Positions 8,177 through 15,528 of a stretch of DNA of 40,323 bases are shown in pieces (position 1 is the first letter of the stretch; each line of letters opens with the position of its first letter). Origin of the DNA: Bacteroidota bacterium (GTDB lineage Bacteria > Bacteroidota > Bacteroidia > B-17B0 > Aurantibacillaceae); NCBI GenBank assembly GCA_900299295.1, contig OMJH01000004.1:1-40323 (forward strand), given 5' to 3'. The translations under genes were made by a program, and so were the position numbers. The notes beneath the pieces were generated by a model that saw nothing but the letters and a program-made list of their open reading frames with translations, did not search any database and was not told the DNA's origin.

Positions 8177-9430
8177 TTATTTATTTGCCAGCCATCGCTC
8201 TTTCGCATCAGCTGCCATGGTTCGTATTCCCTCGGCACGTCGCTTGTTATCACGATCCGGATCCATCGCCATTAATTTGTCGAAGCATGCTTGTGATTTT
8301 TCATATTCGTCTGTCCACATGTAGGCTTGCTGAAGATTCACCAATAACATCTTTGTTACATTTCTGTCGATACGTGCTTTTCTGCTATCGGGATTCGATT
8401 CTTTCAGTGCGTTTTCCCATAAATCAATTGCTTTTCTGATATTAGGAATTGCAGCAGCTTTTGTCATATCACCTGCCAATGCATTGTAGCCTGCAAGCGC
8501 AGCAGCGTAGGCATCTTTAATATCATTGTAGTTTTCTTTCTCATCTACAATCATCAATTCTGTTTTATAATTTATTTTACGGTAACCGTAATTGTTATTG
8601 ATGATGGTTCCAAGTCGCTGGCAATTATCGTTGATGATTTTTTCCTGCAAATTAGCAAGGTATCCATCTTTTGCACCATTCCACCAACTTTGAAGTTCTC
8701 CCTGTGAATTGAATTCCTGAGAGGTAGCAACGGAGTAATTTGTCATATCCGCGGGGAAATCTTCAAAAATTAATGCGTTATTCAACTCTACGCTGTATCC
8801 TAAGGGATGTTTATATTTTATCAGGTATTTGTATTTTGTAATTGTAACCTGTTGTTTTTGTGCATTGGTTGTGCTAACTGTGCTTGTGGTAAGTTCGGGT
8901 TCCTGACTATCGAAACCAAGCAGCTTAACGGTTATCATCAAGCCACCGGGTGCACTATTAAATCCTTCAAGTTTAAAGTATTTTGATGATAGTAACTCCG
9001 TATCAAAACTTTTTTGGTATTTCTGTTCAACAGGTAATTGCTTGTATGGCTGTGGAATATATTTTTTTTGGGGCTTGTTGTTGTCTCCTAAAAGCAATTT
9101 TTCTGCGAGCGATTTTTTATTCCATGCTTCCATTTCCTTGTTGTATTGATCGTCTGCCATTTTTTGCTGCACGTAGTAAAATTCCATGGCCTTTTGATAG
9201 TCTTCCTCTGCTTTCTTTACGCGCTCTTGATACGATCCCTTAGCGGAGTTAATGTCATCCATATATTTAAGGATAACTTTTGAATAAGAGTTTTTTATGC
9301 TTTTGTCCTGAAGTGGCTTTAAAGGCAGCTGTATATAATCAAAGGAAATGTCATTGTAATCGATATCTTGTGCTGATGAAAAAGACGCCAACACTAAAAT
9401 AAGTAAACTGACAAGGGTAAATTTTTTCAT
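8177..9430 (-). CDS. Secreted coiled-coil/TPR protein of unknown function
   Basis: 417 residues. An N-terminal signal peptide with a clear SPI-type end (LASFSSAQD) sends it to the periplasm or outer membrane. Residues about 45-125 are rich in K, E, Q and Y and look helical or coiled-coil. A beta-rich middle (about 135-260) follows, and residues about 300-417 are helical repeats of TPR type (AYMWTDEYEKSQACFDKL). I do not recognise a named family. It is the last gene of the envelope block and is followed at once by a strong terminator; its own -7 box 17 nt upstream suggests separate expression as well. TPR proteins of this kind often scaffold outer-membrane machinery, but that is inference. Confidence 0.75.
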   Translation of the reverse strand: MKKFTLVSLLILVLASFSSAQDIDYNDISFDYIQLPLKPLQDKSIKNSYSKVILKYMDDINSAKGSYQERVKKAEEDYQKAMEFYYVQQKMADDQYNKEMEAWNKKSLAEKLLLGDNNKPQKKYIPQPYKQLPVEQKYQKSFDTELLSSKYFKLEGFNSAPGGLMITVKLLGFDSQEPELTTSTVSTTNAQKQQVTITKYKYLIKYKHPLGYSVELNNALIFEDFPADMTNYSVATSQEFNSQGELQSWWNGAKDGYLANLQEKIINDNCQRLGTIINNNYGYRKINYKTELMIVDEKENYNDIKDAYAAALAGYNALAGDMTKAAAIPNIRKAIDLWENALKESNPDSRKARIDRNVTKMLLVNLQQAYMWTDEYEKSQACFDKLMAMDPDRDNKRRAEGIRTMAADAKERWLANK

Positions 9431-9447
9431 AAAATTATTTTAGGGTA

Positions 9448-9455
9448 CAAATATA
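9448..9455 (-). promoter_or_regulatory. Putative -7 box for the secreted TPR gene
   Basis: TATATTTG on the minus strand, an exact TAnnTTTG match, ending 17 nt before the ATG at 9430. A TTTG at 9484-9487 is 28 nt away, longer than the usual -33 spacing. Confidence 0.42.
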
Positions 9456-9476
9456 ACAAATATTCGGCCACTTTTT

Positions 9477-9950
9477 TCACCTCCAAACGGATGCGCGAAT
9501 TATAGAATCGATGTTGTTGTCCTGAATATAAATTACTAAGCGATAAAAATGATAAATTCCCAATGAAATGGCTAATAAGGTCGCGACTATTTTTTCTTTT
9601 TTTTGTAATCGGGAAATAATTTTTAATTCTCTTTTTGCGACAATCTTGACTGTTGCAAAAGCAAATAAACCAAAAATTAAAAACGGACCAAACAGATGAA
9701 AGTGAAAACTTTTTCTGAGTTCTCCTGTATAAAGGTAGGCCAGTGATTTTGTAATACCACAACCCGGACAAGGAAATCCAGTTAACAACTTAAATGGACA
9801 AAAAGATTGTTTTTGTTCAATTTCGGTTAAGTCATTTGAATAAATGATTAACAGGGGAAAAACGATGACAAAAAAAAAGCTGATAACTGCTACCAGGTTT
9901 TTTGATGTAAAAACTGATTTAATAAAGTTTGTTGATATCACCCTGAACAA
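9477..9950 (-). CDS. DUF2752 small membrane protein
   Basis: Up to 157 residues with three or four hydrophobic segments. The DUF2752 hallmark CPFKLLTGFPCPGCG with adjacent cysteines is present at about residues 51-65, followed by a TKSLAYLYTGE stretch. The family is an inner-membrane protein of unknown function whose cysteines suggest metal or redox chemistry. There is no ATG: the reading frame opens with TTG at 9950 or GTG at 9941, both inside the end of the DUF4234 gene (23-32 bp overlap), so translation is probably coupled to that gene. DUF2752 genes commonly sit beside small TM2/DUF4234-type genes, as here. Family confident, function unknown. Confidence 0.83.
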   Translation of the reverse strand: MFRVISTNFIKSVFTSKNLVAVISFFFVIVFPLLIIYSNDLTEIEQKQSFCPFKLLTGFPCPGCGITKSLAYLYTGELRKSFHFHLFGPFLIFGLFAFATVKIVAKRELKIISRLQKKEKIVATLLAISLGIYHFYRLVIYIQDNNIDSIIRASVWR

Positions 9951-10269
9951 TCATTGCGGCTACCATTGGGAAAAAGAAACCAAGCACCATGAGCAGAACA
10001 GATTGATCTTTGTTGGGCTCACCGATACACTCATAAATTTTAGGCAACCCTTCCTTGCCTGCTAAGTAGTAAAAATAAATATTGATAGGAACACAGCAAC
10101 CTGAAAAAATTGCAACCACAGGCGATATAACTTCTTTTCCCGCTACCGCATTTATTACCTCTGCTGTTTTTATGTTCCAATAGATAAGGTATAAACCGCA
10201 GGTAATAAACGATAAAATTAAAACTACTACCGGGTCGACTTTGAATTGTGGGATGTGTTGTTGTGTCAT
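9919..10269 (-). CDS. DUF4234-like small membrane protein
   Basis: 116 residues with three predicted membrane helices (about 12-33, 48-70 and 90-110). The sequence around FITCGLYLIYW (about 21-31) is typical of the DUF4234 family, in which a short loop and a conserved G-x-Y-x-x-Y/W-W lie between the first two helices. Function unknown; it is presumably in the inner membrane. It starts two bases after the stop of the OmpA-family gene and overlaps the DUF2752 gene at its 3' end, so the three genes look like one operon. The ATG start at 10269 has no competitor. Confidence 0.78.
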   Translation of the reverse strand: MTQQHIPQFKVDPVVVLILSFITCGLYLIYWNIKTAEVINAVAGKEVISPVVAIFSGCCVPINIYFYYLAGKEGLPKIYECIGEPNKDQSVLLMVLGFFFPMVAAMIVQGDINKLY

Positions 10270-10271
10270 TT

Positions 10272-12779
10272 TTATTTAATAATGATTGTCATGTTTACTC
10301 TTCTGTTCTGTTGTTTGCCAGCTTCTGTATCATTACTTGAAATGGGTTGTGTTTCTCCAAACCATTCAACTATAATTCGAGATGGATTTACCCCTTTAGC
10401 AACAAGATATTTCATAACTGCCTTTGCTCTTTTTTCAGAAAGCAACATATTGCTTTCCGGAGTACCCGAATTATCAGTATGCCCACTGAGTTTGAGTGTC
10501 CAGTCTTTGGTATGTTCCTTGAGAATTTTCGCAAGATTATCAAGAGTTGGATAAGAGGTTTTTCGAATAATTTCCTTACCGCTTGCAAATTCAAGTTGTG
10601 AGAAAGCTTCCTCAATAATGTGCTGTTCTTCCACTTTTATTTTCGGACAACCGAAATTATCAATATCCCCGGCAATAGTAGGACAGCTGTCTTGAATGTC
10701 GATCAGGCCATCCTGGTCACTATCCGGCCATGGGCATCCGTTATTTTCAGGCGGTCCTGCTTGATTCGGGCAATTGTCATTTTTATCAGCAATGCCATCT
10801 TTATCAGAATCCGGACAACCTTTGAATTCCTTCAAACCGGCAAACTCCGGACATTCATCATCCTTGTCTGCGATTCCGTCCTTGTCAATATCAGACCATG
10901 GACAACCATTGTTTTCAGCAGGTCCGGGAACATCAACACACTGGTCAATGTTATCCGTAATTCCATCTTTGTCAGTGTCAGGGCAACCATGTAATTCAAT
11001 TGGTCCGGCCAGCGTTGGGCAACTGTCATTTTTATCTATTATTTTATCACCATCAGTGTCAGGGCATCCTTTAAATTCCGCTAATCCTGCAACGTTCGGG
11101 CATTCATCTTCCATGTCTATGATTTTGTCACCGTCTCTGTCCGGACATCCTTGAAATTCTACAAGGCCCGGTACATCCGGACATTTATCAAATTTGTCTT
11201 GTACCTTATCACCATCGCGATCAGGACAACCCTGAAATTCCCAAACCCCAGGAACTGTTTTGCAAAGATCTTTTTTATCGGAAACGCCATCTTTGTCTTT
11301 ATCCTTTGGTCGTCCAAAAGGAACAGGAATTTTCAGTAGGAAGTAAGCGTCTGCGCCTCTGAAACTTTTATTTCCGAAAAACGCACCCATGTTATCAGTG
11401 CCAACAATAATGGGACCCAGTCGTACGCAAGTTCCATAAGACCAACCATAAAGAAAATGATACTGGAATGGAACAAAAAGTCCAAACCATTTATGATCCC
11501 AGCATGGTGTTATACTGACACTTGAAAAGTCATGAACTTTGTTTGCATTATTTTTGAATTGAAATGCATAATAGGCAACAAAGTTAACGTCAAAGTCTTT
11601 CCATATTCTGTAATCTGCCTGGGCTGAGATTGCGGTGGGTAAATTCATTACAAAAGTTTTTTTGGAGTCATCAACTGTTCCGAGCGACCTTAATGAATCA
11701 TCAAGAGCAGTGAAATTGAGCTGACTGGTATCACCATTTACAATAAGTCCTGAACCGCCGACATCAAATTTATTTCTGAAGTCCAGCATGTTCACATTTG
11801 CCTTGAAATTATGACTGTATTGGCCTTTTGTAAACTTAACACCTCCGATATCTAGTATTGAAAGACCGGCTTTGAATTTATATTTTGTTTGATCCCTGCG
11901 CCAAAGGTTTTTCTCACCGTCCATATCATATTTATACTTCATGTAATCGGGTCTCCATTCATAAACAAAACCAAGGTCAAAGCCAATACCCGGATTTGAA
12001 ACCCATTTGTATTTTAATTCATTGTTTCCGTAAAGATTATTTGAATGCCCATATTCAACTTCAGTGTTAAGGATATTCATTGTAGTATCTGAGGGATATT
12101 GATACTGAAAATTTTTAGCATACAAATACGTGGCTGCAATTCCCTGCATAGCTTTAATACGTCCGGCGGCTTTAAATGCATGTTCATTGTCCTCTTTCAG
12201 CACACGAGCGTAGGTAATTCCGTATTCAGCCCAACTCATTGCCTGCACGCTAAGATTTTTAACACTGAAATCTTTTCTCCAAAGATTTTCCTCCTGAAAA
12301 TCGGTGTACATTAAGCGGGCAAGCTCCGGAGAAACATTATCCACATTCACAAAATTTCTAACATCCCACGTGAGTGCAATTGTGTTTTTGTGGTCAATCT
12401 CTAACAAAAAGGAAGGTAGTACAATTCGGTTACTCAAATAAACCGTTTTATTTTTCCCTCCTTCGTTGGTTTCATAAAAATTATCTTTCACCTGATCTGA
12501 ATTATATGCTGAACTCGCCATCAGCGGATTATAATTCATAAGCCCGCTATTGGTGTTTTGAAGTCCGTAGCGCTTAATTCCGAAATAATTGTTATAAGCC
12601 TTAATACTGAATGCTCCAAGCGTCATATCAAAACGGAAGCGATTGTCTGCAAGATTAGCCGGTTGAATGTCAATTGCTGTTACACCTGCATATTCACTCG
12701 CTGAATAACCGAGAAAATCTTGTGAGATGGCGAACTTGAAAAGAAAAAAAATAAAAAAGGGAAGTAAACGATTTTTCAT
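10272..12779 (-). CDS. OmpA-family outer-membrane protein: DUF5723 domain, eight TSP3 repeats, peptidoglycan-binding domain
   Basis: 835 residues. A signal peptide (1-19, ending FAISQ) is followed by a long beta-barrel-like DUF5723 region (about 20-490) opening with a DIQPANLADNRFRFD-type segment. Eight calcium-binding thrombospondin type 3 repeats then run about 500-712, each about 27 residues with DxDxDG loops and a paired cysteine. The C-terminus (about 725-835) is an OmpA/MotB peptidoglycan-binding domain with LSGHTDNSG and the NRRV ending. The likely role is an outer-membrane barrel tethered to the cell wall through a stiff calcium-bound stalk. Promoter-like elements (TTTG, 19-nt spacer, GACATTTG) lie just upstream. 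Domain architecture is clear; ligand or transported substrate unknown. Confidence 0.9.
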   Translation of the reverse strand: MKNRLLPFFIFFLFKFAISQDFLGYSASEYAGVTAIDIQPANLADNRFRFDMTLGAFSIKAYNNYFGIKRYGLQNTNSGLMNYNPLMASSAYNSDQVKDNFYETNEGGKNKTVYLSNRIVLPSFLLEIDHKNTIALTWDVRNFVNVDNVSPELARLMYTDFQEENLWRKDFSVKNLSVQAMSWAEYGITYARVLKEDNEHAFKAAGRIKAMQGIAATYLYAKNFQYQYPSDTTMNILNTEVEYGHSNNLYGNNELKYKWVSNPGIGFDLGFVYEWRPDYMKYKYDMDGEKNLWRRDQTKYKFKAGLSILDIGGVKFTKGQYSHNFKANVNMLDFRNKFDVGGSGLIVNGDTSQLNFTALDDSLRSLGTVDDSKKTFVMNLPTAISAQADYRIWKDFDVNFVAYYAFQFKNNANKVHDFSSVSITPCWDHKWFGLFVPFQYHFLYGWSYGTCVRLGPIIVGTDNMGAFFGNKSFRGADAYFLLKIPVPFGRPKDKDKDGVSDKKDLCKTVPGVWEFQGCPDRDGDKVQDKFDKCPDVPGLVEFQGCPDRDGDKIIDMEDECPNVAGLAEFKGCPDTDGDKIIDKNDSCPTLAGPIELHGCPDTDKDGITDNIDQCVDVPGPAENNGCPWSDIDKDGIADKDDECPEFAGLKEFKGCPDSDKDGIADKNDNCPNQAGPPENNGCPWPDSDQDGLIDIQDSCPTIAGDIDNFGCPKIKVEEQHIIEEAFSQLEFASGKEIIRKTSYPTLDNLAKILKEHTKDWTLKLSGHTDNSGTPESNMLLSEKRAKAVMKYLVAKGVNPSRIIVEWFGETQPISSNDTEAGKQQNRRVNMTIIIK
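10645..11307 (-). repeat. Coding tandem repeats (eight TSP3 calcium-binding units)
   Basis: Eight in-phase repeats of about 81 bases inside the OmpA-family gene, each encoding a D-x-D-x-D-G loop and a GCP ending. Units 5 and 7 share an insertion ending in ENNGCPW that the others lack, which suggests growth by duplication of a multi-repeat block. Confidence 0.85.
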
Positions 12780-12795
12780 GGGGTTTATTGAATAA

Positions 12796-12826
12796 CAAAT
12801 GTCTGAAAAAATGGAGTTTAATCAAA
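12796..12826 (-). promoter_or_regulatory. Promoter of the OmpA-family gene
   Basis: On the minus strand, TTTG (12826-12823), a 19-nt spacer, and GACATTTG (12803-12796, one mismatch to TAnnTTTG). The box ends 16 nt before the ATG at 12779. Both elements are present at the proper distance, so this is one of the better candidates here. Confidence 0.48.
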
Positions 12827-12841
12827 ACAAAATGCAATACT

Positions 12842-15448
12842 TTAAAAAGAATATGCGCTGATGAGGTCATCATTTATGGTGATGATATAGAAAAAACCAT
12901 CATCATTTAACATTTCGCAAACAGGTGGCTGTGTAGATTTAAAATTGTATGCACTGATTTTTTTAAAATTACCGTCTAATAAAATGGACTGACCATTTTG
13001 AGTTATCGTCGAGTAATAAATGGATTTTGATTTAGTTATTTTTTTTAATGATGGGGTTAATTCATTATCAAATTTCAGCGATTGAATCAATTTCCCCTGA
13101 TTATCAAAGGCTTCAAGGTTGTTGTTCTGAATCAAAATCAAATCAAAATTATCATTCTGTGTTTTTTTTAGTAAAAACCATTTCGGATTTTCAAGTTCAG
13201 TTTTTATTTCTATTTTTTCAATTTCATTGTTGAGTCGAGTTTTATTAAGTGATTTATTTTGTATGTCGTAAAAGAAAATTGCAGATTTATCAATTCCTTT
13301 TCCGTATTGTATAGATAATCCATCATTAGCACAAAATATGGAATGTGTAATAGCAAGTCGTTTTTCGCCCTTTCTGCCCAACCCGTAAAAATTGCCTTCT
13401 ATGTCTGTAACCATTAAATAATCTTTTGAATTTATACGGTGCCATTCCACAGGCTGAGTAACTCGTTTTTTTGTACCCGCAAATTCGAAGCCATCAACAG
13501 GTTTACCGTCTGAACGTAAAACATGAATCTTGTTCAGAGTATCAACATAAATAATTCGATAATCACCGTTTTTTTCATAATCAAAAACATTAATTGCATT
13601 GGTCGATGGAATGTTAAGGCTGACAGGGAATCCAGCCACTTCATTCCCATTTCTGTCAATCAGATGGATTGCGGTTGCTGTATTGAACAAATATTGTAAT
13701 TTATTGTTTTTATAAAAATCTACTTGAAAAATTGCACTCTTTTTTAAATCCTCTATTTCTTTTTTCCATAAAATTTTGCCGGTATTTCCAATCAGGTATA
13801 GGTTTTTGTTCACATCCTGAACAATCATTTCAGTCATTCCTGTTTTGTGATTAAGCACAAATTCTGGGGATGAAATAATTGTTGTATCCAATTTTGTTTC
13901 CCAAATGGATTCATTATTTACTTTGTCGGTAGGACTATATAATAAGTAGGTTTGCGCTATTAGGTTTTCCTTGGCGGATGATAGTTGAAAACTTAATGTG
14001 TTAAGTTTATTATATAGTTCAGAATGATTGGATAAAAAATCGAGGATATTGTTACTTAAAAAATTGGGCGTTGAAGTGGAGGGTAAAAAATTATAGCTCA
14101 TAAAATTACACGCATCAGATACTTTACCATTTATGAGACGCTTATAGTTTTCATTTTCCGCTAAGGTTTTGCCTCTCTCAATTTCCTGATTGTATTCAAG
14201 ACATGAACTGTCACTTTCACAAAAAACCAGATAATCTGAATTAAAAAACAGGTACTGCATTTCTTTGGCTATCAAACCTGCCGTAAGCTGACTTAAAAAC
14301 TGTGGTTTTTTTATGTAAAAAAGCGTGTCACTGCCTTTAATATTGTTGAGTGATTTTTTTTCAAGAGAATTAGAACGTATTAGTTTTTTAACCTCTTCAA
14401 TTTCCTGTATTCTGAGTTGTACATATTTTCTTCGTTTACCATTCTTGATTTCTGTTTCCAATAAAACGATTTCATTTCCAACCATACGGGAAATTTTTCC
14501 GGACAAACTATCGTTTTGCTGTTTGTTGTTCGTTAAATAAAAATTATTGTAAAAGGATGAATAATCACTGAAACCAAAAAAAGTAAAATTGATGGTTTGT
14601 TCCGGTATATGTTGGATGAATTCAATATCCTGTGGCTCCTGTTTAATTAGTTCCTTGTAAAGTGAGCTTGAATCTGATTTTATAATTCCGTTTAAAGAAA
14701 ATTCAGCAGGCTTAATATCTGCGTCTAATTCAATCCATCCCGAATTCATGTATTTGCCGATATCTGCTTGTAAAAATGAATGGGTTTTATTTAGGTTTAA
14801 AAATATCCTGCAATCATTTTTATTACCTGCAAATTCAATTACTTTATTAAAATCTTTATTTTTTTGTAACGTTTTTTCAGCAGTCATGCAATTATCCAAT
14901 AAATTCTTGTCTTCACAAACCCAAATTGTGTTTTTATTCAAGTATCCATAATAACTTTTACTTCCGTTGGTTGGTGAATATTTGAAAATGCTCCTTAATG
15001 ATTTTTTAGCAATTTCTTTTTCGAGCTTTCCACCTGTTTTTTTAAGTAGTTTCTGCCATATTTCTAATCCTTTTGCTGATGTATGGAACGCTAAAAGAAA
15101 ATTGAACTGATTGTGTTCATTGTATGCAACAAGGCTGATTGATTTTTCATTGATGTACGCTTCCGGATCATCGGTTGCCTCCAAAATAGAATCGAGGAGT
15201 TTCAAGTTGATGATACTTTCGGGTTCTAATTTATTTTTCTGCAATTCTTGCCAAAGCAAACTCGTTTCATTTAGTTTTTTCAGCAAGGATGAGAAGTCTC
15301 TGGATTCAATTATGAAGGCACAAGAATCGGGAAGGTTGAAAATGGCGGCGGATTCATGTTGTTTCGATACGGAAAGATACCAATAACCAAAAACCAGTCC
15401 TAGAACAAATAAAACAATCAGTAACCAAAATCCGATTTTTTTTATCAC
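12842..15448 (-). CDS. Membrane-anchored DUF3352-like protein with C-terminal beta-propeller
   Basis: About 868 residues. One N-terminal membrane helix (IGFWLLIVLFVLGLVFGYWY) leaves the rest in the periplasm. The N-terminal half (about 30-500) resembles DUF3352-type proteins, with repeated beta-alpha units and a PDSCAFIIES-like opening. The C-terminal part (about 530-868) has repeating strands such as LIDRNGNEVAGFP and VLRSDGKPVDGFEF, typical of FG-GAP/PQQ-like propellers. No ATG is available: GTG at 15448 gives MIKKIGFW, while TTG at 15457 lies inside a TAnnTTTG box, so I prefer GTG. It follows the TamA-like gene by about 80 bp on the same strand. Function unknown; a periplasmic partner of that protein is a guess from context. 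Confidence 0.75.
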   Translation of the reverse strand: MIKKIGFWLLIVLFVLGLVFGYWYLSVSKQHESAAIFNLPDSCAFIIESRDFSSLLKKLNETSLLWQELQKNKLEPESIINLKLLDSILEATDDPEAYINEKSISLVAYNEHNQFNFLLAFHTSAKGLEIWQKLLKKTGGKLEKEIAKKSLRSIFKYSPTNGSKSYYGYLNKNTIWVCEDKNLLDNCMTAEKTLQKNKDFNKVIEFAGNKNDCRIFLNLNKTHSFLQADIGKYMNSGWIELDADIKPAEFSLNGIIKSDSSSLYKELIKQEPQDIEFIQHIPEQTINFTFFGFSDYSSFYNNFYLTNNKQQNDSLSGKISRMVGNEIVLLETEIKNGKRRKYVQLRIQEIEEVKKLIRSNSLEKKSLNNIKGSDTLFYIKKPQFLSQLTAGLIAKEMQYLFFNSDYLVFCESDSSCLEYNQEIERGKTLAENENYKRLINGKVSDACNFMSYNFLPSTSTPNFLSNNILDFLSNHSELYNKLNTLSFQLSSAKENLIAQTYLLYSPTDKVNNESIWETKLDTTIISSPEFVLNHKTGMTEMIVQDVNKNLYLIGNTGKILWKKEIEDLKKSAIFQVDFYKNNKLQYLFNTATAIHLIDRNGNEVAGFPVSLNIPSTNAINVFDYEKNGDYRIIYVDTLNKIHVLRSDGKPVDGFEFAGTKKRVTQPVEWHRINSKDYLMVTDIEGNFYGLGRKGEKRLAITHSIFCANDGLSIQYGKGIDKSAIFFYDIQNKSLNKTRLNNEIEKIEIKTELENPKWFLLKKTQNDNFDLILIQNNNLEAFDNQGKLIQSLKFDNELTPSLKKITKSKSIYYSTITQNGQSILLDGNFKKISAYNFKSTQPPVCEMLNDDGFFYIITINDDLISAYSF

Positions 15449-15454
15449 AATGAT

Positions 15455-15462
15455 CAAAATTA
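15455..15462 (-). promoter_or_regulatory. Putative -7 box that decides the DUF3352-like start
   Basis: TAATTTTG on the minus strand, an exact match, ending 6 nt before the GTG at 15448. The alternative TTG start overlaps the box. A transcript starting here would be leaderless or nearly so. No -33 element is seen. Confidence 0.35.
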
Positions 15463-15528
15463 ATCTTCAGTGGGTAAAAAGATTTATTTTGCTTTAGCGA
15501 ATTATTAAATTTCAATTGTGAATAGAAA

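Noticed and set aside
10620-11154. Overlapping plus-strand frames opposite the TSP3 repeats
   Set aside because: They are created by the periodic codons of the repeats on the other strand; their serine/proline-rich translation mirrors the repeats.
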